Positions 29,873 to 38,018 of a stretch of 51,692 nucleotides of DNA are shown piece after piece (position 1 is the stretch's first letter; every line of letters starts with the position of its first letter). A program made the position numbers and the translations under genes. The DNA comes from Streptomyces sp. NTH33 (GTDB lineage: Bacteria; Actinomycetota; Actinomycetes; Streptomycetales; Streptomycetaceae), in the NCBI RefSeq assembly GCF_003236365.1, contig NZ_POTZ01000004.1, forward strand, positions 1 through 51,692, given 5' to 3'. The notes beneath the pieces were generated by a model that was not told the origin of the DNA, searched no databases, and saw nothing but the letters and a program-made list of their open reading frames with translations.

Positions 29873-30610
29873 ATGCGGCCCGAGATCGAAAGCGTCGTCG
29901 AAGCGATACGTCACCGGTACGACGAGGAGCTGTCGCTCTGTGTCCTGGCGAACACGGCCCGGCTGAGCTCCTTCCACATGGCCCGGATCTTCCGGCAGGA
30001 GACCGGGCTGCCGCCGGCCCGCTTCCTGGCGGCGGTCCGGCAGGAAGCGGCCAAGCGCAAGCTGCTGTTCACCTCCGACCGCGTCGCGGACATCTCCGTC
30101 CAGGTCGGCTACTCGAGCCTCGGCACCTTCACGACCCGCTTCACCAGGAGCGTCGGCGTCTCACCCGGGCGCTTCCGGCGGCTGGCCCAGCTCGGTCCCG
30201 CCGCCGTCGATTTCACCGCCGGCCGCACCGACGACGCGCCTTTCGCCTACGGGTCGTTCCGGGGAAGGATTTTCCGCAGCGACGGCCAGGAGGACGAGCC
30301 GGTCTTCGTCGCCGCGATTCCCCCGCTCACCCGCCAGGAACGCCCGGCCCGCTGCTGCCGAATGGAACAGGGCAAAGGGACGTGGCGCATCGAATACGTC
30401 CCCGAGGGTCCCTGGCACATTCAGGCCGTGTCCCGCAGAGCGGGTGGCGGCAAACAGCCCATTGCCGTGGGGGCGGCCGGTCCCTTCTGCATCTCGCCGG
30501 GCTCCACGGTGACCGTCGATCTCGTTCTTCAGCCCCCTTCCCGAGTAAGGCTTTTCGACGCCGAACGCGTAACGATCGGCGCCGCGCTCCCAGAACTCTT
30601 CGCCTCCTGA
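29873..30610 (+). CDS. AraC-family regulator with C-terminal beta domain (copy 2)
   Basis: 245 residues from ATG 29873, with GGGGGAG upstream; an in-frame GTG at 29759 would add 38 unlikely residues. N-terminal AraC domain (about 1-105): LCVLANTARLSSFHMARIFRQETGLPP and VADISVQVGYSSLGTFTTRF. The C-terminal part carries VPEGPWHIQAV and GAAGPFCISPGSTVTVDLVLQPP, matching copy 1 at 27975-28763. The reversed order, with the DNA-binding domain first, suggests that the C-terminal domain senses a ligand or partner. It is followed 112 bases later by a flavin epoxidase-like gene that it may control. Confidence 0.88.
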   Translation: MRPEIESVVEAIRHRYDEELSLCVLANTARLSSFHMARIFRQETGLPPARFLAAVRQEAAKRKLLFTSDRVADISVQVGYSSLGTFTTRFTRSVGVSPGRFRRLAQLGPAAVDFTAGRTDDAPFAYGSFRGRIFRSDGQEDEPVFVAAIPPLTRQERPARCCRMEQGKGTWRIEYVPEGPWHIQAVSRRAGGGKQPIAVGAAGPFCISPGSTVTVDLVLQPPSRVRLFDAERVTIGAALPELFAS

Positions 30611-30722
30611 GGCAATCACCGGCGGCTGAGCAACCCTGGAGAAGACACATTCGGAGCAGTATGCCGAGAATGTGCGGGCGGTGCACTCGCACCGCATTTT
30701 GCTGTCTTATTGGGGAGGGCAC

Positions 30723-32072
30723 GTGGGCGTCATCGGCGGACACGCGGTGATCATCGGAGGGTCGATCGGGGGCCTGGCCGCCGCCCGCACGCTGTCCAAC
30801 AGGTTCGGATCAGTCACGGTCCTCGACCGGGACACGCTCCCCGACGTCGCGGCGGACCGGAAGGGCGTGCCGCAGAGCCCACACGCCCACGCGCTGCTCA
30901 TCAGCGGACGCCGCAAGCTCGACCAGCTGTTCCCGGGCCTCACCGACGAGCTGATCGCCGGCGGCGCGGTGCCCTTCGACCCCGGCTACGACCTGCTCTT
31001 CCATCAGATGGGCGCGCTGCGCACCCGGTTCAAGAGCGGCCATCAGGGCATCAGCCTCACCCGCGCCTACCTCGAGCACACCGTCCGCCGCCGGGTGGCC
31101 GCCCTGCCCAACGTGGAGATCCGCGACAGGACCGCCGTCAACGGACTGTTCGGTGTGTCCGGCCGGGTGCTGGGCGTCGAACTCGACGACGGCGCCAGGC
31201 TCGGCGCCGACCTCGTCGTCGACGCCACCGGCCGCAGCGCCGGACGGACCGACCGCTGGCTCGAGGAGCTCGACTGCCCCGCGCCGAAGACCACCACGGT
31301 CAAGATCGACGTCGGCTACACGACACGGATGATGCACCGTCAGGGCGGTGAGCTGCAGGACGGCGCGCTGCTGTTCCTGATGTCCGCGGTGCCGCCCCAC
31401 GACAAGCGCGCCGCCGCGATCTTCGCAGTGGAGGGCGACCGCTGGATCGTCACTCTCGGCGGGTGGCACCGGGCCCACGCCCCGGTCGACCCGGAAGGGT
31501 TCACCGCCTTCGCCGACGGGCTGCCCACGTCCATCGTCTCGGACCTGCTGGCCCGCACCAAGCCGGTGGAGGACGGGGACGCCGAGCGCTTCACGTACCC
31601 GGCCGCCCGCCGGCGCTGGTTCGAGCACCTGAAGAAGGTTCCGGAGGGCTTCGTCGCGCTCGGCGACGCCATCTGCAGCTTCAACCCCCTGTACGGCCAG
31701 GGCATGACCGCGGCCACCCTGGAGGCCGTCGAGCTCGCCCGCTGCCTCGACCGCCACAAGGCCGCGACTCCCACGATGGCGCGCCGCTTCTACCGTGCGG
31801 CCTCGCGGGTGATCGACACACCGTGGCAGATGTCGACAAGCAGCGACTTCATGTACCCGGAGACGGTCGGTGCCAAGGGCGTGGGGACGGACTTGCTCAA
31901 CCGCTATGTGCGCCAGGTCATGCTCGCCAGCCACGTCTCGGTGCCCGCGCACCGCGTGATGCTGGACATGCAGCACCTGCTGGCGAAGCCCGCCTCGGTC
32001 GTCCGACCGGACCGGGTCGTCCGGTCGCTGATCGCGGCGCGCCGCTCACCGGCGGCCGGTGCCCTTGACTGA
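30723..32072 (+). CDS. FAD-dependent epoxidase-like monooxygenase (MonCI/Lsd18 group)
   Basis: 449 residues from GTG 30723, with GGGGAGGG four to five bases upstream; ATG 30672 lacks an RBS. N-terminal FAD fold VIIGGSIGGLAAARTLSNRF, then RKGVPQSPHAHALLISGRRKLDQLFPGL, and near the C-terminus LGDAICSFNPLYGQGMTAATLEA. This combination is what I associate with MonCI and Lsd18/LasC, the flavin epoxidases of polyether biosynthesis. Relatives act as hydroxylases or halogenase-like oxidoreductases, so epoxidation of a polyketide alkene is a hypothesis. Assignment is from remembered family patterns. Confidence 0.82.
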   Translation: MGVIGGHAVIIGGSIGGLAAARTLSNRFGSVTVLDRDTLPDVAADRKGVPQSPHAHALLISGRRKLDQLFPGLTDELIAGGAVPFDPGYDLLFHQMGALRTRFKSGHQGISLTRAYLEHTVRRRVAALPNVEIRDRTAVNGLFGVSGRVLGVELDDGARLGADLVVDATGRSAGRTDRWLEELDCPAPKTTTVKIDVGYTTRMMHRQGGELQDGALLFLMSAVPPHDKRAAAIFAVEGDRWIVTLGGWHRAHAPVDPEGFTAFADGLPTSIVSDLLARTKPVEDGDAERFTYPAARRRWFEHLKKVPEGFVALGDAICSFNPLYGQGMTAATLEAVELARCLDRHKAATPTMARRFYRAASRVIDTPWQMSTSSDFMYPETVGAKGVGTDLLNRYVRQVMLASHVSVPAHRVMLDMQHLLAKPASVVRPDRVVRSLIAARRSPAAGALD

Positions 32073-32247
32073 TCGCCGACCCCGCATGAGCTCCACCGCT
32101 TCCCGCCCGCGGGGGTCGTCCGCCGGAGCCGTCTGCCGGCAGTCATACTTACCTGGTCTGCCGGTGCGGCGGCGACCGGCCCGGCGGTCCTCCGCTCCCC
32201 ACCCCGTGGCGCCGGACGCCGTAGCAGTGACGAGGAAGTGATCGACG
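32073..32247. promoter_or_regulatory. Region upstream of TetR2 with direct repeat and palindrome
   Basis: GTCTGCCGG occurs at 32131-32139 and 32156-32164 (25-base period). The first copy lies in the 10-base palindrome CTGCCGGCAG. CATACT between the copies is a possible -10. This is compatible with autoregulation of the TetR gene that follows. Confidence 0.45.
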
Positions 32248-32880
32248 ATGGTGAGCAAGTCCCCCGGCCGCCGGCTCAAGGCGCAGCAGACCCGCAACCG
32301 GATGCTGGAGGCCGCGATGAGTCTGTTCGTCGAGTACGGCTACGGCGCCACGACGATCGACTCCATCGCCCGCGAGGCGAAGGTCGCCGTCCAGACAATC
32401 TACTTCTCCTTCGGGAGCAAGCAGCAGATCCTGAAGGAGCTCATCGACGTCCACATCGCGGGCGACGAGGACCCGGTGCCGACCCTGGAGCGGCCCCAGG
32501 TCGTCGAGGCCCTGGAGGCCGAGGACCCCCGGCAGCAGCTCCGGCTCCAGGTGCACCTGACGCGCGTGATCTACGAACGCGTCGGCCCGCTGCTGGAGGT
32601 ACTGCGCAACGCGGCGACGACCAGCGGCGACGGGGCGGAGCTCTGGGAGGCGAACAAGCGTCAGCGGCAGGTGGTCCAGCGCCGCTTCGTCGAGTCGCTG
32701 GTGGCCAAGAAGGCGCTGCGCGAGGGCCTGTCCGTCGAGCGCGCCGTCGACATCTCGTACGTCCTCCTCGGACCGGAGCTGTTCCATCTGCTGGTGACCG
32801 AGCGCGGCTGGACGCCCGAGGAATGGGAGCAGTGGGTGTACGAGGGGCATTGCCACCACCTGACCGGCGCTCAGGAATGA
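32248..32880 (+). CDS. TetR-family transcriptional regulator (second)
   Basis: 210 residues from ATG. HTH region: RNRMLEAAMSLFVEYGYGATTIDSIAREAKVAVQTIYFSFGSKQQILKEL (shown in overlapping family positions 15-65), where IYFSFGSKQQIL is the TetR recognition helix and the helix after it. The C-terminal domain (about 85-205) has no recognisable subfamily mark. It lies just upstream of the aminosugar operon, from which it is separated by a hairpin and a 27-base imperfect palindrome. It is a candidate regulator of that operon and of itself. Confidence 0.92.
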   Translation: MVSKSPGRRLKAQQTRNRMLEAAMSLFVEYGYGATTIDSIAREAKVAVQTIYFSFGSKQQILKELIDVHIAGDEDPVPTLERPQVVEALEAEDPRQQLRLQVHLTRVIYERVGPLLEVLRNAATTSGDGAELWEANKRQRQVVQRRFVESLVAKKALREGLSVERAVDISYVLLGPELFHLLVTERGWTPEEWEQWVYEGHCHHLTGAQE

Positions 32881-32887
32881 TCGCCCC

Positions 32888-32911
32888 GGCGGCCGGCCCC
32901 GGTCGGCCGCC
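32888..32911 (+). terminator. Hairpin after TetR2
   Basis: GGCGGCCG (32888-32895) and CGGCCGCC (32904-32911) form a perfect 8-base stem with an 8-base loop, just past the TetR2 stop. Confidence 0.6.
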
Positions 32912-32926
32912 ACTGCCGGGACGGCA

Positions 32927-32953
32927 ATTGCCCAACACTCCGGTGTGAGCAAT
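32927..32953 (+). promoter_or_regulatory. Imperfect palindrome upstream of the aminosugar operon
   Basis: ATTGC-3-ACAC-TCCG-GTGT-2-GCAAT: two nested inverted repeats around one centre, about 90 bases before the first sugar gene. A plausible TetR-type operator. Confidence 0.55.
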
Positions 32954-33044
32954 CTGGGAGACGCCACAAGGCCGTGGACTGCGCGAAAATAAGGCATTAC
33001 GAAATGCGATGCCACAGTCCCGACCTAGTCCCCGAGAGTTGCTG

Positions 33045-34406
33045 ATGAATGCATCAATGGGTGATTCACCATCCGTGCCGTCAGCCTTCCGGCACTGGTT
33101 CGAGGACGCCCGTAAGAGCATCTACACCCACGTCGAAAGGGTCCCGCTCGCCTCCGTGAGCGGCTGGCACTGTGACCCCGACGCCTCAGCTCTGACGCAT
33201 CACAGCGGCCGGTTCTTCTCCGTCGAGGGCATCCGGACCCACCATGCGGGCGGCCCCGTCGAGCACTGGGACCAGCCCATCATCAATCAGCCGGAGACAG
33301 GAATCCTCGGAATTCTCGTACGCCGGATCGACGGTGAACTGCACTGCCTGATGCAGGCGAAAGCAGAGCCAGGGAACATCAACGGACTCCAGCTTTCTCC
33401 CACGGTCCAGGCCACCCGAAGCAATTTCACGGGAGTGCACCGCGGGAAATCGGTTCCCTATCTTCGGTATTTTCGTGAGGCCACCGGTCACCGGATCATC
33501 GCCGACTCCCGGCAGTCCGAACAGGGATCCTGGTTCCTGCGCAAGCGGAACCGCAACATGATCGTCGAGGTGACCGCGGAGGTCGAGGCGGTCGACGGGT
33601 TCCGCTGGCTGCCGCTCGGCGAACTGCTCGGCCTGCTCCGCTTCGACGACCTGGTCAGCATGGACTCCCGCAGCGTGCTGGCCTGTCTGCCGTTCCCGCC
33701 CGACGAGCCGGCGCCGGAATCCTCGCCGCGCGTCCGCTCCGGCACGGCGGAGATCCTCAGCTGGATCACCGAGGCCCGCAGCCGGATCGAGGTCACCACC
33801 GAACGCCTGCCGCTGCCGCAGCTGGCGCACTGGCGGCGCGGTCCGCTCTCCATCGGCCACGAGAGCGGCCGCTTCTTCGACGTCATCGGCGTCCGGGTGA
33901 AGGCCGCGGGCCGGGAGGTCGCCGAGTGGGGCCAGCCGATGATCGCCGCCCACGGGACCGGACTCGTCGCCTTTCTCGTCACCCGCATCGACGGCGTGCT
34001 GCACGTGCTCGTCCAGCAGCGTGTCGAGCCGGGCTTCGTGGACGTCGTCGAGCTCGGCCCCACCGTGCAGTGCACCCCGTGCGACCACGACGCGGCCCCG
34101 GGCTGCGAACGGCCGCCCTTCCTCGACGAGGTCCTGGGCGCCGGGCCGGAACGGATCCTCTTCGACACCGTCCTGTCCGACGAGGGAGGCCGGCTGTTCC
34201 ACACCCGCAGCCGGCATCTGATCGTCGAGACCGGGCACCTTCCGGAGCCGCCTGGCTACCGCTGGACGACGCCCGCCCAGCTGTCCGCACTGCTGCGCCA
34301 CAGCCACTACGTCACTATGCAGGCGCGCAGCCTGCTGGCCTGTCTGCATGCCCTGGAACACCCGGCGTGCGGCGCGGGGGAGCCGGGGCGGGGGGAGTCC
34401 TCATGA
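33045..34406 (+). CDS. TDP-4-keto-6-deoxyhexose 2,3-dehydratase
   Basis: 453 residues from ATG 33045 with GAGAG upstream; ATG 33009 is in frame but lacks an RBS. The protein has the internal duplication typical of this family (TylX3/EvaA/DnmT type). Each half contains SGRFF-V--G-R, a W-QP-I motif and a -PTVQ-T motif (SGRFFSVEGIR, WDQPII in the first; SGRFFDVIGVR, WGQPMI in the second). The enzyme removes the C2 hydroxyl of TDP-4-keto-6-deoxyglucose to start 2-deoxysugars. First gene of the aminosugar operon; its stop overlaps the next ATG (ATGA). Confidence 0.93.
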   Translation: MNASMGDSPSVPSAFRHWFEDARKSIYTHVERVPLASVSGWHCDPDASALTHHSGRFFSVEGIRTHHAGGPVEHWDQPIINQPETGILGILVRRIDGELHCLMQAKAEPGNINGLQLSPTVQATRSNFTGVHRGKSVPYLRYFREATGHRIIADSRQSEQGSWFLRKRNRNMIVEVTAEVEAVDGFRWLPLGELLGLLRFDDLVSMDSRSVLACLPFPPDEPAPESSPRVRSGTAEILSWITEARSRIEVTTERLPLPQLAHWRRGPLSIGHESGRFFDVIGVRVKAAGREVAEWGQPMIAAHGTGLVAFLVTRIDGVLHVLVQQRVEPGFVDVVELGPTVQCTPCDHDAAPGCERPPFLDEVLGAGPERILFDTVLSDEGGRLFHTRSRHLIVETGHLPEPPGYRWTTPAQLSALLRHSHYVTMQARSLLACLHALEHPACGAGEPGRGESS

Positions 34407-35431
34407 CCACCACGGCACAGCGCCCCGGCGCACCGGAGAGCGACCCGCACCGTCCGCTCGACGTCGTCGTCCTGGGCGCGTCCGGCTTCGTCGGATCCGC
34501 CGTGACGGCCGCGTTCGCCGAGCGGCCCGTGCGGCTGCACGCCGTGGCCCGCCGCCGCAGCAGCGTCGTCCTCGCCCCGGGGGCCACCGTGGACGTCCGC
34601 CTGGCCGACCTCACCGACGCGGGGCAACTCGCGGCCGCCGTCGCCGGCGCGGACGTGATCGTGCACCTCGTGATGCACAGCGGCGGCTGGCGGGCCGCCG
34701 AGAGCGACCCGACCGCCCGCGCGGCCAACGTCGGCGTCATGGAGAACCTCTGCGAGATCCTGCGCGACGGGCGGCGCGACGGCCCGCCGCCCCTGGTCCT
34801 CTACGCGGGCGCCGCCTCCCAGGTCGGCCTGACCCCGGACCGGCCCATCGACGGCAGCGAGCCCGACGTTCCGCACACCGCCTACGACGAGCAAAAACTC
34901 GCCGCCGAGCGGATCCTGATGGACGCCACCGCGGACGGCGCCGTGCGGGGCGTCAGCCTGCGCCTGCCGACGGTCTTCGGATACGTCGACGCCCTCCACG
35001 GGGCCGACCGCGGGGTGGTCTCCTTCATGGTGCGGCGCGCACTAGCCGGCGAACCGCTCACCCTCTGGCACGACGGCAGCGTCAAGCGCGACCTCGTCCA
35101 TGTCGAGGACGTGGCCCGTGCGTTCGTCGCCGCGCTCGACCACAGCGACGCGCTGGCCGGACGCCACTGGCTGCTCGGCGCGGGCCGGGGCGACCCGCTC
35201 GGCGAGGTCTGCCGCACCGTCTCCGGCCTGGTGGCGGCGCGGCTCGGCCGGCCTCCGGTGCCGGTCGTCTCCGTCGAGCCGCCGCCGGACGCGCCCGCGA
35301 CGGACTTCAGCAGCGTCACCATCGACTCCTCCGCCTTCCGGGCCGTGACCGGCTGGCGGCCGAGAATCCCGCTGCGCGCCGCCCTGGAGCGGACCGTGGC
35401 CGCCCTGGCCGACACCACGACATCCGACTGA
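34403..35431 (+). CDS. NDP-hexose 4-ketoreductase (NAD-dependent epimerase/dehydratase family)
   Basis: 342 residues from ATG 34403 overlapping the previous stop. Extended SDR: VVLGASGFVGSAV nucleotide motif, and YDEQK as YxxxK. The start LDVVVLGASGFVGSAV, followed by a VARRRSS-type turn, is what 4-ketoreductases of the TylCIV/EvaE/DnmV type look like. It would reduce C4 of the 3-dimethylamino-4-keto sugar near the end of the pathway. C3- or C4-reduction cannot be separated by motif alone, but with a 3-aminotransferase present C4 is the position left to reduce. Confidence 0.88.
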   Translation: MTTTAQRPGAPESDPHRPLDVVVLGASGFVGSAVTAAFAERPVRLHAVARRRSSVVLAPGATVDVRLADLTDAGQLAAAVAGADVIVHLVMHSGGWRAAESDPTARAANVGVMENLCEILRDGRRDGPPPLVLYAGAASQVGLTPDRPIDGSEPDVPHTAYDEQKLAAERILMDATADGAVRGVSLRLPTVFGYVDALHGADRGVVSFMVRRALAGEPLTLWHDGSVKRDLVHVEDVARAFVAALDHSDALAGRHWLLGAGRGDPLGEVCRTVSGLVAARLGRPPVPVVSVEPPPDAPATDFSSVTIDSSAFRAVTGWRPRIPLRAALERTVAALADTTTSD

Positions 35432-35441
35432 GGGGACAACC

Positions 35442-36167
35442 GTGTACGGACCGGAGTTCGCCGAGATCTACGACCTCGTGTACACGCTGCGCGGCAAGGA
35501 CTACCCTGCGGAGAGCGCGTACATCGCCGGCCTGATCCGCGAGCGGGTGCCCGGGGCGTCCTCGGTCCTCGACGTCGCCTGCGGGACCGGCGGGCACCTG
35601 CGCCACTTCCTCGGCATGTTCGACCGGGCCGAGGGTGTCGAGCTGTCCGACGCGATGCTCGCCGTCGCCCGGGACCGGCTGCCCGAGGCCGCCCTGCACC
35701 AGGGCGACATGCGCGACTTCGACCTCGGCCGCACCTACGACGCGGTGGTGTGCCTCTTCGCCGCCGTCGCCCATCAGGACCCCGCCGAACTGGGCGGCAC
35801 CATGCGCTGCTTCGCACGGCACCTGCGGCCCGGCGGCGTCGTGGTCGTCGAACCGTGGTGGTTCCCCGAGACGTTCACCGACGGGTACGTGGCCGCGGAC
35901 GTCCTGCGCCCCGACCACCGCACCGTCACCCGCCTCTCCCACACCACCCGCGAGGGGGACGTCTCACGCATGGACGTGCACTACGTCGTCGCCGATCCGA
36001 AGACCGGGGCGCGGCACTTCGCGGAGTCCTACGTCCACCAGCTCTTCCCGCGGGCGCTGTACGAGCGGACCCTGCGCGACGCGGGGTTCACGCCCGAGTT
36101 CATCGAAGGTTCCCAGTCCGGCCGTGGCCTGTTCCTCGGCGTGAAGGAAGGAGCGGACCGCCCGTGA
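35442..36167 (+). CDS. TDP-aminosugar N,N-dimethyltransferase
   Basis: 241 residues from GTG 35442 with GAGGGGAC upstream. N-terminus [24 protein letters not shown] is the hallmark of TylM1/DesVI enzymes (given as two contiguous pieces, [14 protein letters not shown] and RGKDYPAE). SAM motif I is [11 protein letters not shown]. These enzymes methylate the 3-amino group of TDP-aminohexoses twice. Its gene lies between the 4-ketoreductase and the 3-aminotransferase, and its stop overlaps the aminotransferase start (GTGA). Confidence 0.93.
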   Translation: MYGPEFAEIYDLVYTLRGKDYPAESAYIAGLIRERVPGASSVLDVACGTGGHLRHFLGMFDRAEGVELSDAMLAVARDRLPEAALHQGDMRDFDLGRTYDAVVCLFAAVAHQDPAELGGTMRCFARHLRPGGVVVVEPWWFPETFTDGYVAADVLRPDHRTVTRLSHTTREGDVSRMDVHYVVADPKTGARHFAESYVHQLFPRALYERTLRDAGFTPEFIEGSQSGRGLFLGVKEGADRP

Positions 36168-37273
36168 CGACCAGAGTGTGGGACTACCTGGAGGAGTACG
36201 CCGCCGAGCGGAAGGACATCCTCGACGCCGTCGAGACCGTCTTCTCCTCCGGCCGGCTGGTCCTCGGCGCCAGCACCCACGGCTTCGAGAGGGAGTTCGC
36301 CTCCTATCACGGCATGCCGCACTGCATCGGCGTCGACAACGGCACCAACGCCATCAAGCTGGCCCTCCAGGCGCTCGGCGTCCGGCCGGGCGACGAGGTG
36401 GTCACCGTCTCGAACACGGCGGCGCCGACGGTGGTCGCCATCGACTCGGTCGGCGCGAAGCCCGTGTTCGTGGACATCGACCCCGACACGTACCTCATGG
36501 ACACCGCTCAGGTGGCCGCTGCCGTCACCGCACGGACCCGCTGCCTGCTGCCGGTCCACCTCTACGGGCAGTGCGTCGACCTGGCACCGCTGCGGACCCT
36601 CGCGGACGCGCACGGACTCGCCCTGCTGGAGGACTGCGCCCAGGCCCACGGGGCACGGCACGACGGCGTCCTCGCGGGCACCACCGGCGACGCGGCGGCC
36701 TTCTCGTTCTACCCGACCAAGGTCCTCGGGGCCTACGGCGACGGCGGCGCCGTGCTGGTGCGGGACGACGACACCGCCGGCCGGCTGCGCCGGCTGCGGT
36801 ACTACGGCATGGAGGAGCGCTACTACGTCGTCGAGACCCCGGGGCACAACGCCCGCCTCGACGAGGTCCAGGCCGAGATCCTGCGCCGCAAGCTGCCCCG
36901 CCTCGACGCCTACGTCGCCGCCCGGCGCGCCGTCGCCGAGCGGTACGCCGAGGGCCTGGCCGGCACGGACCTGGCCCTGCCCGCGATCGCCCCCGGCAAC
37001 GACCACGTCTACTACGTGTACGTGGTGCGCCACCCGGAGCGGGACCGGATCCTCCAGGCGCTCCGGGAGCACGACATCGACCTCAACATCAGCTATCCGT
37101 GGCCCGTGCACACCATGTCCGGCTTCGCCGGTCTCGGGGTGCCGGCCGGTTCGCTGCCCGTCACCGAGTCGCTGGCCGGCCAGATCTTCTCGCTGCCGAT
37201 GTACCCCTCACTCACCCCCGCCGTGCAGGACCGAGTGATCGGCGTCCTGCGCGAGGTGCTGGCGGCGCTCTAG
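36164..37273 (+). CDS. PLP-dependent sugar 3-aminotransferase (DegT/DnrJ/EryC1 family)
   Basis: 369 residues from GTG 36164. The PLP Lys is in [14 protein letters not shown]; upstream are [13 protein letters not shown] and EDCAQAHGA, all standard for the family. The sequence runs like TylB/DesV, which place an amino group on C3 of TDP-3-keto-6-deoxysugars. With the 2,3-dehydratase in the same operon the substrate should be the 2,6-dideoxy-3-keto form. A 69-base gap follows before the epimerase gene. Confidence 0.94.
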   Translation: MTTRVWDYLEEYAAERKDILDAVETVFSSGRLVLGASTHGFEREFASYHGMPHCIGVDNGTNAIKLALQALGVRPGDEVVTVSNTAAPTVVAIDSVGAKPVFVDIDPDTYLMDTAQVAAAVTARTRCLLPVHLYGQCVDLAPLRTLADAHGLALLEDCAQAHGARHDGVLAGTTGDAAAFSFYPTKVLGAYGDGGAVLVRDDDTAGRLRRLRYYGMEERYYVVETPGHNARLDEVQAEILRRKLPRLDAYVAARRAVAERYAEGLAGTDLALPAIAPGNDHVYYVYVVRHPERDRILQALREHDIDLNISYPWPVHTMSGFAGLGVPAGSLPVTESLAGQIFSLPMYPSLTPAVQDRVIGVLREVLAAL

Positions 37274-37342
37274 CCGGGTCCGCCGCCACCGTCCCGCCCC
37301 CTCCCGTCAGCGACCGCGACGGGTCCGTGCCCTGGAGGAGCC

Positions 37343-37933
37343 ATGGAAATACGCGAACTCGCCGTCGAGGGAGCCGTGGAGTTCACTCCGACGGTCTTCC
37401 CCGACAAACGCGGTCTGTTCGTCTCGCCGTTCCAGGCGACGGCGTTCGAGAAGGCGGTGGGACACCGGCACTTCCGCGCAGCGCAGACCAACCACAGCCG
37501 GTCCGGGCGGGGAGTCGTGCGCGGGGTCCACTACACGGTGACACCGCCGGGCACCTCAAAGTACGTCTACTGCGCGCGCGGCGCCGCGCTCGACATCGTC
37601 GTCGACATCCGCGTCGGGTCCCCGACCTACGGGAAGTGGGAGGCCGTCCTGCTGGACCAGGTCGACTTCCGGGCGATGTACTTCCCCGTCGGCGTCGGCC
37701 ACGCCTTCGTGGCGCTGGAGGACGACACGGTCATGTCCTACATGCTGACGAGCAGCTATGTCGCCGCCGACGAACTGGCGCTCTCCGTCCTCGACCCCGA
37801 GCTGGGGCTGCCCCTCCCGGACGGAATCGAGCCGGTCATGTCCGAGCGCGACATCGCCGCACCGACCCTCGCCGAGGCCCGCGCGGCGGGCCTGCTGCCC
37901 GACTACGCAGCCTGCCGGGCCCTGTCCCGATGA
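37343..37933 (+). CDS. dTDP-4-keto-6-deoxyhexose 3,5-/5-epimerase (RmlC-like)
   Basis: 196 residues from ATG with GGAGG upstream. Cupin of RmlC size; catalytic-type His in GVVRGVHYT, then DIVVDIRVGSPTYGKWEAVLL and YFPVGVGHAF, all family motifs. It would turn the D- into an L-sugar by inverting C5 (C3 inversion is irrelevant or not used once C3 bears an amine). This is the reason for predicting an L-configured dimethylamino sugar. Confidence 0.93.
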   Translation: MEIRELAVEGAVEFTPTVFPDKRGLFVSPFQATAFEKAVGHRHFRAAQTNHSRSGRGVVRGVHYTVTPPGTSKYVYCARGAALDIVVDIRVGSPTYGKWEAVLLDQVDFRAMYFPVGVGHAFVALEDDTVMSYMLTSSYVAADELALSVLDPELGLPLPDGIEPVMSERDIAAPTLAEARAAGLLPDYAACRALSR

Positions 37934-38018
37934 GCAGACACCCCATGCCCGACCGCGGGGATCCGGCCCGGCCGGCCCGGCCGGGTTCGGAGCCAGACAC
38001 CACCCCTCGGAGGACTCC

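Noticed and set aside
30723-32072. Third halogenase
   Set aside because: It has a FAD fold but no WxWxIP motif; its blocks fit the MonCI/Lsd18 group better.
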